Below, piece after piece: positions 10,095 to 23,566 of a DNA stretch of 64,000 nt (positions within the stretch are counted from its first letter, which is position 1; every line of letters begins with the position of its first letter). Location of the stretch: positions 46,087,838 through 46,151,837 of the forward strand of contig NC_092345.1 of NCBI RefSeq assembly GCF_963676685.1, in the 5' to 3' direction. Below the pieces are notes generated by a model. That model ran no database searches. It had not been told where the DNA came from and saw only the letters and a program-made list of their open reading frames with translations. A program made the position numbers and the translations under genes. Source of the DNA: Mytilus edulis. Its lineage: Eukaryota; Mollusca; Bivalvia; Mytilida; Mytilidae.

Positions 10095-11520
10095 ATGTCC
10101 CGCTCATGACTGTTTCTTCAATTTCTAGTTCTTGAGGATATAGTAATGGAACCCAATCAAAAATAATTGGATTGTTAATTGAAAGAACTTCATCAATATA
10201 TTTGTATGTGAAATCAATTGATCTGGCTTATTTGATCTTCTTGTTTTTGACAAGTGTTTGAAGGAACTCCGACTCACATGAAAACAAGAAGATGACGACA
10301 AGAAGAGGCGCACTGTTATAGGGATTCAAATTCAAATTCAAATTTAAAATAAAAAGTGTACCTACAAATTCAACAAATATGTTGTCAATAAGAAACTCGA
10401 GCATACTGATCACTTGTTCCTCTGTGTAGCATGTTTTACTTGTTTGTTCACTATAAACACAAAATGCAGTATGGTATCCCAAAGTAATAAATGTATAGCG
10501 TATGCTTTCATTTTTATGTTGATTATTTATTTTTGACGATTTGTAAATTTCACTTTGGGAATGAGAGTATACAGGGTTGAAACATCAAAAGATTTGATAA
10601 ATTTCTGAGAAAGATCGATATTTGAGATTATAGAGAAGTTTTTTTTTAATATTTTGTTTAGATTTCACATATGTTATACCACTACGCGAGTAAACAATTT
10701 CACAGTATTTCTTAAGACACTCTTACACTTACGCTTTTGTCAATCTAATGGACAACTATTTCGTCAAACATACAGATGAGCCGGCAATGTGTGTACGGTA
10801 TTATGGGAAGCTTATCTATCAAGATAAGTCCTCCAAATTGCTGTTCAATGTAAAGTTCATAGAAGCCATGAAGGACTTATGATTCGCCAAAATCTCATAT
10901 TTGTCAAATGATATGTTTTTGTAATTGTGATTACCTAAGTGCTCATTTGATCCTAAGTCGTTATCGATACACTAGTAGTAGTACAATGTACATTCAAAGA
11001 CAATGTTATTTGAAATTTGTCTGCAGAACAACAACATACTTATAGTGAAGAGATGCTAGACATTTTACAGCCTCTTCGTCTTTGAAAAATTACTTTGATC
11101 TATCATTCTTACAGTTTTTCAACTTATGAATGCGATGTTCTATAAGATACCTGGTTGTTTTGACCCATTCTGACAAAGTATCGAGTTCAACTTCTTCTTC
11201 TTTAGCCCATGCTATAGCGTAGTCCTCAATGGATTCCATAATTATTTTGAAGTTATGGTTGATGTGTTTGGGTACTCCAAACTTAGAACCATGAGATATC
11301 ACTTTTTTCATGCTGAATTATGTTGTGATCCCCAGTAATATTATGGCTAGAGGGGCTGTAAATGTAAAGCGAGTGGTAACAGTCACACTTTTTTTTAGGT
11401 TTTGTTCTAAAACAAGGTCATGTAATGCTTGCTTTAGATACTTTAGATACAACGATTTTGGTGTACCTGTATGATACAATAGGAACAGACTGAATTTGAA
11501 AATAAACAAATTGAATTTTA
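10095..11520 (-). pseudogene. Degenerate Penelope-like reverse transcriptase fragment
   Basis: Minus-strand pieces align with the RT family seen at 55590-56400. An upstream segment at 11090-11311 has AWAKEEEVELDTLSEWVK. The core at 10228-10482 has EEQVISMLEFLIDNIFVEF, then a broken [10 protein letters not shown] region, then YESEFLQTLVKNKKIK-like sequence. After an in-frame stop, the frame continues with FTYKYIDEVLSINNP. The catalytic pair in the YxDD box is changed to D-E. Frameshifts and stops exclude activity. The orientation is the same as the VMO-I paralogs. Confidence 0.6.
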
Positions 11521-13708
11521 GATATGACCTCCTTGTGATGTAGAAAGTTCCTTATGTTGATTGTATCAATTCAGTTATTGGACGGAATTTACTATTTCCT
11601 CATGGAAAGGTTCAAATCTTATTGCTTTAAAAAGACGGAAAAGAGCTAAATCACAAATTATACTGACCAATCTGTATACTGAAGAAAATTAATTGAGGCA
11701 TTCATTGTCAAGTGCATAAAAAATATATCTAATGGTACCCGAGCGGATGATGAAGATGTGACGAAGGTCATCAAAGCTCCTGGACGAAGATCTAGATTTG
11801 GAAGACTTATTTTACATTAGGCCGATTTTAATCAACGATTGTGTCTTAAAATTATTTCAAATAAGCTCATTTCATTCACATCACTCCAGGCTGGATTTTG
11901 AAATTTCCTACTCCTTTGATGTTATCACTACAACCACATGGCATTGCAGTACCTAGTTCCCTTATCCAGAAAATGTCTATCTTTTCGAAAAGGAGTACGT
12001 AGTAAAAGGCTATTGGTGCGGTGATAAATTTTCTCAATGATGCATACTTTCATAGATTAAGAAGGTTCACGGTCCGGTTTATTTATATGGTTATAAAAAC
12101 TCTGAATTGTGGATCTTTATAATCAGACTGGTGTTGATACATCCTACTATGCCATGTTTTTCGAGTTCACTTACATAAAGTAGTCCACACAAAGTACATT
12201 CATTTCCTTAAACGACATTGTCCGTGGAACAGTCCAGACGCTCAAAAGATATAGAACAATAAGTTTCCCTGTTGTGTTAATAGTTAAATCATAATAATAC
12301 TGGTTATTTCAAACATTACTGTCAAGTTTTGTCATAATCAGTTAGTATAGGACTGTTGGTGTGGTGATAAATGTTCTCGACGATGCGTACTTTCATAGAT
12401 AAAGAAGAATCAAGGTCCGATTATTTAAATTGTTTTAACGTATTTATACTGTCACTAATTGATTATGAAAAAATACTTGACAGTAATGCATATGATAACC
12501 AGTATTACAAAGGAAAACAATTATATTCATTTGTATTCAACAAAAAAGTCTTCTTTATGTGTTATACCACAACATCAAAGTACGCCACATCCGGTTGCAT
12601 ATGAAAAAGGGTCGCAAAAATATTCCCTTTAATTTGACAGGTGTAGGAGGGTAATCCTACATTTCATTGCAGAAAAACATTTCTGAGTCATAAACACATA
12701 TCTTAGATGTTTCAAGACACCATATTTTTTTATTTGGTGTTTCTATAGAATATTTAGAAAACTTGAGGTAACATGGTTACTAAAGCTTGTACACAAGGAA
12801 AAAATTAACTTTGATTGGCTTACTCCTAGTGATAGTTATTTTCTTATATATATGCAATAAAATGTTTTGTAAAATATTATCTGTAATACTGGACAGGATA
12901 AAACATCACTGATGTCAAGTATTTATTATTTGAAATAAAGATAAATTCTTGACAATTTTTTGAAAAGTCTATTGTTTGTTTTTGTAATAAATTAATTTTA
13001 TGTTATCCAAGCTTCTATGTATACCATACTTTTTGTATTTTAAATAAGTGGCGTTTTCTGTTCTGACTTTGTACAGAATTTTTATTTTTTTGTATTTATC
13101 TATAATTAATATTACAGATGCAGAAAGTAGGAGTGTAAGATCTTATTAAAACATAGCTAAGTCCCGTCAAATGTTGATGTACTTGTCCAAAGCAAAGAAG
13201 CTATTCCGCATTCGTTGTATGGCATAACTTAGTGGTTTGTATTATTTGGAGAATTGGATGTTGATGGATAATTTTTGATTGCCTTTGTAAAACTTATTCA
13301 GAACTTTTATAGATCTTGGTACAATTGTGAGCATGCTATAGACATCTGTATATTAATGAGGACCCAATCTATTTATTCCTATCAATATGGTTTTTTTTTT
13401 AATTTTTGTGTTTGGGTTTCTGTCTCAGTGATTTCTACCCCACATCTTTATTTATTCATACCTAAATGAAATAAAGTTGTTGAGGTATTCTAAGTTAAAG
13501 TTAATATAAAAATACATGTATTTGTCAAAGGTTATGAAATGATACTTATTTAGTCGTTGTGAAATCTATTGTAAGTAAAACTATAAGATACCAACAATGA
13601 TTGGAGCAAGATATAAATAAAACCGTTCGCGTGTTACATTGACTGTCCCTCTGGTATCTTTTGCCCCTCTTTTACATAGTTTACCATCTTGGTGTGTTGT
13701 TTTATTTC
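11521..13708. other. Non-coding interval
   Basis: No host exon was recognised. A direct repeat of about 65 bp, GTGGTGATAAAT-T-TTCTC then TACTTTCATAGAT-AAGAAG, is present at 12009-12075 and 12357-12420. Confidence 0.4.
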
Positions 13709-14790
13709 TAGGGATGTCAAAAGATCTGAAATTTAATACTCGGATACTCTGTCATGATACTCGAGTACTCGCGAGTACTCGGGTGAAGCTTAAATGTTTA
13801 TTGAAAAGTTTAGCTTTTAGGTGGGATGCAGTATTTTTGTTTATACCTTTCATAAACATGTTAACGAAAGACAAACGTAGTACTACAAACATAGCTTTAT
13901 GCTGTTTTGTTTGTGTCAATTAAACAATGAATTACCGACTGCCGTTTCTGTAAATAACCTATAATCATAACAGCAATAATTGTTTGTGTTAGTGTTCATG
14001 AACCTTATTCCAAACAAAAATCAAAAATATTTACATATAAAGTCCGACAAAGTAGACAATATACATGTTTGTATCGTCTGTTTCTTAGGAGTGCGTATTT
14101 TTTTATAATACGACTTGTTTTTGCGCTATCGTTTGTCTGATATTTTTTTTAGCCATGCCGTTATCAGTTTATTTTCGACTTTTGGGTTGGAATGTCGCTC
14201 TCACCTATATCTTTAAATTGGAAATAAAACAATTAAGGTTCAGTTAATTTAAGAGTAATTAAATTAATTTAGATATATATCTCATACCAATTACGTTTAC
14301 ATAGAAATATTGATAAACAAACAAAGGTAAGTTTTTACGGCTTGTGATGAGTTAATTATTAATCCATGAAAGTGTTGATCGTGTACAAACACCGTTAAAA
14401 ATGTCTCTAATCAGTTGTGTAGGGTTTAACGCAGGTCATTTTGTTCTTGTTTAGAAATATGATCTGGTCAACAATTTCAGACGAAAGACTGTTTGACTTT
14501 CTATTTTTGTTTCAATAAATGTATATGAAAAAAATCCCTCGGAAGGAAAGGACGTTGCTGGTACTACTATAACAAAAAGTAGCCTCAATATATTATATTT
14601 ATGTTGTTAATTGATTTTATTTAAGTATAACGAATGGGTTATTTCAAAAGAACTAAAGTGAGTGGGAATGTGAAGAGATATATCTCAAGATGTTTAACAG
14701 TCAAACGAGTATCCGAGTACTAAAACTGTACTCGAGTACTCGGCCTTTCGATCGAGTACCCGAGTACTCGAGTACTCGTTGCCATCCCTA
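13709..14790. mobile_element. hAT-like non-autonomous element
   Basis: Ends are TAGGGATGTCAA and TTGCCATCCCTA. Next to both ends are clusters of GAGTACTCG / CGAGTACTCG palindromes. The 8-bp flanks are TTTATTTC (13701-13708) and TTTATTAC (14791-14798), seven of eight identical, which fits the 8-bp target duplication of hAT transposons. No transposase is visible in the 1.08 kb, so it is a deletion derivative or MITE. Confidence 0.65.
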
Positions 14791-15770
14791 TTTATTACTG
14801 ATAAGAAAAATAAGATATAGAACCTGATTCAACGATATCCTAGCATCGTAGCCTTAATCCCAAAACAAACGGAAAAAGCGTAAGTTATTTTTGGCTTTTT
14901 ACTTTGGGTATTCTTGCGCAGGTGGGACGATTTTGACGGAAATGATTATCGCAGTGTTGTTTCCCTTGTATTTATGTTGACAAAAGTTTTCATTATCGAG
15001 AAAATGTACTATGTTCGGTATGTACCGTCAACGACAGAAACTTTTTTTGCTGACGTCTTTATCAAATTTACTGTCTATTACACCTATTTTATTGACGTCT
15101 TTGTGTAATTTATTTGAATGTTTGACTTTTTAGTCAGTTGTGTTTATAGCTATGATGTATGTTTAACATTGAATTCTTATATATGTATAATATTTAAAAC
15201 TGTTTCCAATTTTTTGCACATACGTTACATTCTTATTGCTTACACAGAGAAAAAATTATACCAAACAGTACATTCTACATTACATAACAAAAACACCAAA
15301 CAACACACTATAATTAACAGATTACCTTTAGTTTAAATAGACATTTGGTAAATCATGCTGTGTCGGTCATTGATTTTGATAGTTGCCTTGCTCGACGTTG
15401 TTAATTCATTTATACTATAATTCTGTTGGTCGATATGAAATGTTGCAAATAGGAAAAGAATGCAAGTACAAAATAATAAGAAAGTCATTTAAAGTTTTCA
15501 ATACTTTTTATTCTAACTGTAGACAAAGACAGACATGTAAACATAAACTACAAACAGTCAGGTATGAACACGCAACTGTGCATGTTGTATTTAAAAGGAA
15601 ATAAAGTTGGAAATCTATACAATAAAAAAACTGTCCACTTAGTTTCTACTGTCGGATACCTACTCTTCCTAAGATTTTCTGCTAGTTGCAATGTCATATT
15701 TGCGTCCAAAAAATTACGACAAAACGTAATATAAATTTCATGCTTTGAAAGCGTTTTACTAGATTTGCCT
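14791..15770. other. Non-coding interval
   Basis: Only AT-rich sequence with short chance reading frames. No recognised gene or repeat. Confidence 0.35.
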
Positions 15771-15970
15771 TACCAGAAACGCTTATTAGACTAAGCCAAA
15801 TATTTGAAAGCCAATGATTTATAAGAACGGAAACAATTGAAGAGCTATATGACAAAAAATTACCTTATAAAATAGCCAAATCTATCTAAGGCCAACTTTG
15901 CCTGAGGAAGTCGAAATCTTAGGTTTTTTTTAATTTCAAAATCTATAAACAGGCAATTTTAGAAAGGGTT
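15771..15970 (+). repeat. Dispersed repeat related to 59090-59270
   Basis: It shares AATTGAAGAGCTAT, CCAACTTTGCCTGAGGAAGT and ATAAACAGGCAATTTTAGAAA (with differences) with the unit at 59090-59270. Confidence 0.5.
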
Positions 15971-16003
15971 GTAATAAAATGCACTTTCATGCACATGGTG
16001 TAA

Positions 16004-16007
<4 letters not shown>

Positions 16008-16041
<34 letters not shown>

Positions 16042-16082
16042 GATATCTTATATATATATATATATAAAATTTTTTTTTTTAA
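16008..16082 (+). repeat. Poly-A run followed by a TA tract
   Basis: A run of about 33 A at 16007-16039, then CCGATATCTTATATATATATATATATA and a T run. It may mark the 3' end of a retroposed copy, but no body was recognised upstream. Confidence 0.7.
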
Positions 16083-16599
16083 ACATTATATATTTATGCT
16101 ATAAGTTAACCTGAAAGTTTTTAATTGTTTCACTTATATCTTTTATTCTTACTAACAACTTGCGTGATCTCGCCTGGATATCGAATAGTCACATGTTGGA
16201 TCCCCCGACGGGTCAGATTGAAGGCTTATTTATTGTGATTTACTGTTTCTCATCTTAGAGCGTAACATTTAGCTATTTTTGTCTCTGTCAGTCCAGCAGG
16301 GTCCATTTTCATATGTCCATATCACATTTGAAAATATTTTCATCACAGCATGGGACGATATACATTTTGTCTTCCGAAATTAAAAGATTATTTTTTAAGA
16401 ACGGTATGTGTTTGGCGATTTGTTAGTAGGTGTACAAATGTTCTCATGGACCAATCATTCGGATTGTGTCAATAAGTATTCTTATGTTTATGAGGTGAAA
16501 GTGAGTTGTTTTGTATCTTCTTTGTGTTCAACAATCATTCTAACCGCAGACACTCAACATTTTCAGACACTCAGACGTAAAAAATCCAACAGATGATGT

Positions 16600-17720
16600 C
16601 CGAATAATACGTCTTCAAACGAAAGAGCAGTCCAAGGTCGAAACACAAATTATCAACAAGATGAAAGAGACCAAAAGTCTACTAACAGAAATGCAAGCGG
16701 GTGCAATGAGTAAAATTGATGAAGGTTTGAACATTCTTGTTCATCGACAAACAAATGATATGGGTCACGGATCAGTCTGAACGGATGGAGAACAGTTACC
16801 GAGTATGAAACGCACATTCTAGCAGATGATTCGGATGACGATACACGCAGAATATCAGTAAAAACAACGAGGGAAAAAAGAACGAAAAAATTTTCAGACA
16901 CGTACAACTCCTCACAGTGACCCATAATCTACTCTATTCAGCTCAGTCAATCAAAATATTACAGTTATCATTCCAGTGATGAATCGATCCGGAAATAGTT
17001 ATGAATGTGGTTTATCAAGACATGTAAGGTCAGACCATTATACACAGGGTTGGTAATTGCAGAAAAAAAAGTGTGATAAGATAATTACTAACTTATTTAC
17101 TAATGATTTATCTCTTAACGTTTGTAAAGAAAACGTTATAGCTCTATGTCATTCACCTGTAAATTAATTAAGAAGTTCAGTTCATTATCGGCGAAAAATT
17201 ATATGCGCTAATGAGTTAGTTATTGAAATCATAGAACATGGATATATAATATCTTTTCAAATTAAGATTTGATTAAGATTGTAGACACATTAATCCATAT
17301 CTTCACAAATTCAGATTTAAATATTTAAAGATGCTAGCGTAGCCAGTCAAATGTTTTTTTTTGTAAGAAGTGAAATCACCTACGATTTAAGACCGGCTTA
17401 TCAACATGTAGAAATATTCGAACCTTTCAAGACATACTTTCGTTTTGCTTTTGTCAAAATCTATGAAAAAAAATATTATGTATTTAATGTTTTAATATTT
17501 GGTATGTCTACAGCTAGTTACATATTCAACAAAGTTTTGAAGTGTATAGTTAAATATTTTTAAAATTCAGGTTTGAAAGTTATCATGTATTTAAACGATG
17601 GCTTAGACGGGGCTGACGAGATCAGTAGGGACAACGAAACTAGAATAGATGTTCAGAAAGTACTGAAAGCTTCTAGGTTTTAGTAGCAGAAGATGAATGC
17701 AATTGAGGACCTAGCCAAAA
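16600..17720 (+). pseudogene. Degenerate DIRS-like (tyrosine-recombinase type) retroelement
   Basis: The frame at 17351-17563 reads ITYDLRPAYQHVEIFEPF, then FRFAFVKIYEKKYYVFNVL, FGMSTASYIFNKVLKCIVKY. These match RT motifs A and B of DIRS-type retroelements. After a stop it continues NSGLKVIMYLNDGLDGA; the YxDD box is YLND, so one catalytic Asp is lost. The region 16600-16930 holds broken reading frames with SDDESIR-like acidic text and may be the gag part. Many stops; not functional. Confidence 0.55.
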
Positions 17721-18323
17721 TAGAGTATGGTTTGGTTAAGTATGACAATTTAAAAAAACTTTACGGCATGGTTTCAGCCTTGGAAAGGCGACTTTTCAAT
17801 TGTTAGATACATTGAATCAGATTATATACAAGACAGGTAGAGGAGAAGTACACACATTTATTTGGTTAGTTGTTAATGAAGAGAAGTTAAGACGTTGTGC
17901 AAGTACCTCATTGTAATAAAATATTCTTCACAGCATTGGATGATATTATCAGTCGTAGATGCTGATATTATATTTATTAATCTTTGGAGCTTATTTGATA
18001 GTGTCTTTGTTGAAAATCTGCATCCTTCAGAATCCTATTCAGAACCTGTGTGAAAATGTTAATCCGTGGAAAGTCGCATGAAGATATGTCAATTAATGTG
18101 CCTCTCCTTTCGTGGATCTTAAAGAGCTTCTGCGTGTTGTGACGATTTATTTACGGATACTTGCGATCGACTTCGAGACGACAATCCGTATGTTCTCGGA
18201 AGTTATATCCGTGCATGAAAAGCGGGTAGTATTCCAATATTACTAGTATGTTTTAAGATTCACAATTAGATAGTCATATTAATCATTCTTATTTTTTTAC
18301 GACATTCCAAGAGGTTAAAAATA

Positions 18324-18333
18324 TTTAATTATT
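18324..18333 (-). terminator. Possible polyadenylation signal of paralog C
   Basis: The minus strand reads AATAATTAAA, containing the common variant ATTAAA, about 35 bp after the stop. It is in the same place as the AATAAT of paralog B. Confidence 0.35.
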
Positions 18334-18362
18334 GTACATATTGCTATAGTGACGGTAGTGCT

Positions 18363-18608
18363 TTATTCACAACAAAAGAATTTAACATCATTAAGTGCTG
18401 TATCGTCGGCACCTCCTCCCTGGTAAGATTGGATTTTGGTTTGAATCCCACATATTGCACTGTTATCTGGACATGCGTCACTCCATTCACCATAAGTACC
18501 ATATGGTCCATATCCAGGAGTATAGCTCAGGTCGGAGTCGCTGCCACCATCTTTAAAATACCTGCATTTAAATTTGACGTAATTGGCACCTGTGTTATCA
18601 CTTTCACC
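18363..18608 (-). CDS. Paralog C exon 4 (VMO-I repeat 3 and stop)
   Basis: 246 bp including TAA at 18363-18365, acceptor TTCTTTAG. Carries DACPDNSAICGIQTKIQSYQ and the DDTALNDVKFFCC end. Confidence 0.85.
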   Translation of the reverse strand, partial: GESDNTGANYVKFKCRYFKDGGSDSDLSYTPGYGPYGTYGEWSDACPDNSAICGIQTKIQSYQGGGADDTALNDVKFFCCE

Positions 18609-21600
18609 CTAAAGAAAATAAAGCTAGTTATGATTTAAAGCTGATTAACAACAAAAACACATATCGATGCATCAATCCTGTAAAATGAAGTATCAAAGGT
18701 AATAAATATAAATATAAGAAGATGTATGAGTGCCAATGAGACAACTATCTACCAGTGGTCAAATGACGAAGCTATAAGCAATTAGACAGTACGGTCTGTT
18801 TAATACACTGAAAGTCGTGGTTTTTCCTGATTGAACTGTTTTACACTTGTAATTTTGGGGCCCTTTTAAGCTTGCTGTTCTGTATGAGCCGAGGCTTTAC
18901 TTTGGAATTAGATGGTCACAAGTTTTAGGGTACATCAATTGGTAATTTTCATAGAAAAATACTGCATACTGAAAGGCCTCGACTTACTTTCTGGCACATT
19001 TATAATCTACCAAACAGTGACGAAATAAGCTAGACTACTGTTAGAACCATACGAATTAGATGCTATGATGACCGAGACTAAATGCAAAAATCCTTTATTT
19101 TCCAATCCTTCAAATTGATCGATTAATACTAATCATTTTCAATTTATATAGACAATTCCCCAAGCTATATAGTTCATTGCAAAATTCTAGACAATTTGAA
19201 AGTTAATTTATTATTTAATTAATAATATCACAATGTTATCTGAATCAGGTGTATAAATTTTTGATAAGGAACACATATTCATGATTTTATAAAGAAGGCA
19301 ATAGATGAAAATAAATTATCAATCAGGAATGCTATCATCACACTATCCCCCATTGCACCCCTTGCATATCAGACAGTTGTATCATCACGAAGAAGTGGAA
19401 AATACCTACAAAAGATTTAGAAGGCCTTGTAGCAGCACTTCCGAACATATTATTTAAAACTAACGTATAAAAGGCAACAGTAGTATAACGCTGTTACAAT
19501 TCTTCTATGGTGTCATTTTCACAGCAAATATTTTCTATCTTTCTCATGTTGCCTTTATTGAAAAAAATCACAATTCCTAATTAAAACAAACAAGAAACTA
19601 AAATCAAACACACTTTTGTATTTTCATAAGATACATATTTTACCATTACAACGATTATTTTGGAAGCTTTAGATCTCGTTATACTTTTGAAAATTGATTT
19701 TGGAAATTTATCAAACAATTTATATCCTGCTGTAGTCGCTCCCATGAAAATAAGGGCAAAAAATATAAATTCATATTGATATGTTACAGACATGTCGTAA
19801 TAAACATTTTTTTAACGTAAATCAAAATTAGCCCACTACACGTGCTGAGTAAAAATCCTCAGTAAAAATGATACTGCAATCGAAGGTATTTTTAATTCAA
19901 TTTATTTTATTCTCTCAATGGAACATGATTATAAATTGCTAGATACTTACCAATTTTAAGATAAAAGCGTTCAATTTAATGAGAAAAAAATACTTCTTGA
20001 AATTCTTATCATTAATCACTTTTAATGTTTCAAAATATCGATTTCGTTAAATTGTATTTGTCGATTTGCATAAAATTTATGAGACTAATGGTCTATTGAA
20101 GGTAAAACAAATGCAGGAAAAAAATGTAAGAAAGTGGATGAGGACATAAATGGATACAAATCCAACCCAAAAGAAATACCCTTGACATGGTCATATTTAT
20201 AAATCAACTGATAAATTGAGTTTACAAAACTTAATATGTTCAAAAAGCTAAGAATTTTCTACATCACGAATAGATTACATCAGCAGCATTTCACAAAAAT
20301 TTTCGAATTTTGGGTCCTTTTCGTACTTGATTTGAAATTTGAATTTTTCGATTTGAGCGTTACTTATGATTCTTTGGTAGATGGATTACGCTTCTGGCTG
20401 TCAATATATTAAGCCTGGTATCTCTGATAATTTTAAACCTATTACGTTACGTGTATTATATGTCAAAATTTTTATAATCACCAAACAACAAAGAATTCCA
20501 ATCTTCTTATCCTACATGAAAGGATATGAATAAAAATCATGTTCTTTATTGACGAGTTTTTTTTCCTCCAAATTTTAGCAATTCTGTCAATTATCTTGAA
20601 AGCAATTAGAGATAGACAGAGATTGTAACGATTTCAATAATGATCAAGCAATATATGCTAGCAAGTCACATGGCGGATACTGTAAATGAAAGAAGGTGTT
20701 GTGAGGGATTGCTCAATATTTCTTTTCTGAAACTTCTAGAAACAAGAATGTGTCCATAGTACACGAATGCCCCACGAGCACTATCATTTTCTATGTTCAG
20801 TGGACCGTGAAATTGGGGTCAAAACTTTAATTTGGAATTAAAATTAGAAAGATCATATCATAGGGAACATGTGTACTAAGTTTCAAGTTGATGTAACTTT
20901 AACTTCACCAAAAACTACCTTGACCAAAAACTTTAACCTGAACTTCACACTATCATTTTCTATGTTCAGTGGACCATGAAATTGGGGTCAAAACTATAAT
21001 TTGGCATTAAAATTAGAAAGATCATATCATGGGGAACATGTTTACTAAGTTTCAAGTTGATTGGACTTCAACTTCTTCAAAAACTACCTTGACCAAAAAC
21101 TATAACCTGAAGCGAATGGACGCACAGACGGACGAACGGACGAACGAACGAACGAACGAACGGAGGCACAGACCAGAAAACATAATGCCCCTCTACTATC
21201 GTAGGTGGGGCATAAAAATTAATTCCAATTTGACATGATTACCCCGTAGTTTTTTGTAAATTCATACAACAATCTATCAACCGATTTGGATAATAAGACC
21301 TAGTATTATTAGCAAATGAAATTTATTGTCTCATGTCTTGATAATGAAATCTTGAAATAATATGGAACACCTTTTATTTACAAAAAGTGCGCGGAATGTA
21401 AAAATCGACAGTATTTCAAATTCAATTGTCAGACAATTCTTTATTCTAGTTATTTCTTTAGATGAGGAATTTTTTTAATTAAGAGACACATCTCAAAGGA
21501 AATTAATAAACATTTGAAATCTATACGAATCAATTTCTTGGCTGCTACAAATGCAATAACTACTAATACTTCTGTCAAGACTTTTAGGTCAATGTCTTTT

Positions 21601-23495
21601 AAAATGTCAATTTAACAATCGGGAGTTACGAACCATGTTTTTTTGTCCTTGCTTACGAAATCGTAAAATAATACGAAAAACCTTTAAGTGCACGGAATGT
21701 AAATATCGACAGTATAGTGGAGATCACTTCTAACCTCTCATTATAACTGTCTGAATAATCTGTCATAGAACAGTTCTACTCTACCCTACAACTGTTCCAA
21801 GTAGAACGGTCAGAACCAGTTCTAGGTAGAGCTAACCAAATCAGTTCTAGGTAGAACTTTCAGCAGAACTGACCAAATCAGGTCTAACCGTAGAACTGTC
21901 AGCAGATCTGCCTAAAACTGTTCTAGTCGTAGAACTGACCAAACCTGTCAAGACTGTAGAACAGTTATAAATGACGTCACTGGACATTTTCCGTAACGAA
22001 AAATGTTAAACCAGTGCTATGATGAGAATTTTTAAATATATATTATGTACTTTTGAAATATTTATATTTACGACAAAGAGTTCTTAAAACTGTTCTATGG
22101 ATAGAACTGACTAAATCAATTCTAGCCATACTGACCAATTCAGCCCTAATCGTAGAACTGTTCTAGTCGTAGAATGGTTATAGCCGTAAAACTGTTCTAG
22201 TCGTAGAACTGAGATTTGGTCAGTTCTATGTAGAAATGTATAAAACTGTTCTAGGGTAGAACTGTCATGATCCGCTCTAGGAAGATTTGACTAAATAAGT
22301 TCCAGGTTAGAACTGATCTAGCTAGAACTGTATTAGATGTGACAAGATGACAGTTCTACATGCTGTCTGTGAACAGTTCTCCAAACAGATTCTGACAGAC
22401 TTGATTAAAGGGTTAGAAGTGATCTCCACTGTCTATCAAACTTAATTGTCAGACGATTCTTTGTTCTAGTTATTTCTTTTTTTGATGATTTTTTGTAATT
22501 AAGAGACACATCTTAAAGCAAATTGATAAACAGATAATACTGCTGCATTTGAAATTTATATAGATCAATTCCTTGATTGCTACAAATGCAATAACTATTA
22601 ATTCTTCTGTAAAGACTTCTAAGTCAATGTCTTTTAAAACTTCAATTTAAGAATCGGGGGTTATGAACGAACATGCTTTTTGTTAAAGTACACTGAAAGT
22701 AAAGAAATCACAGACCGATTGAATTGGGTATAGTCAAATGAACAAAAGTCCAAAACAACAGACATTGACCTATCATATCTAACATAATAACCCGTCTGTG
22801 CTTTGAAAAAATTTAAAAAGAATTACATGTACATAACGACACCTATTTTTTTTATAGTTTAATCCTGAGATTTCAAGTTTTCAATGCATTTGTGGCATGC
22901 TGACTAAAACTTTTATAAAATATTGTTGTACCCTCAAAAAATGTATTCTGGCAACATGCCCATAAAAGGGGAAAGGGGAAAAGGGGGCTAAAAAAATACA
23001 ACCGTCTATCTTAAAAAAAAACCACCACTACAATACTCAAAGTAAAATCGTATATATGTTGCACGAAAAACACGCGTTCTTTGTATCATTGATAATTATT
23101 CTTTTACGGAATCAGATAGCGTCTTGGTAAGTTAATCTTATTAATACATTTAGGCACATTTAGATAGTTTTAGTCAAGAAAATATATAACAAATTCAAAA
23201 TATTGTTAAACATAAACAGCTTACATTATACTGGTGTACTTGTAGAGAGAATGCAACCATCAATGTTTTGGCTGGACAAAGTGCTTCCACAGTCCAGACT
23301 CCCCATACCTGCTGACCAGAACTTGCTGTATCACCACAACGAACACCTCCTCTACTACCACAGATTATTTCGATAGCATTCAATTCTGAACTATCTGCAT
23401 GTGGCGGTTCAATCTGTAAGTAATAAAGAAATAAGGAGCAATTATTTTTTTACCTTCTATACACTCTCTCATCCCATATGGAATTTATTGACCCG

Positions 23496-23566
<71 letters not shown>

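Noticed and set aside
21716-22430. CRISPR-like array from the AGTTCTA repeats
   Set aside because: The motifs are short, in both orientations, unevenly spaced and lie in an animal intron.
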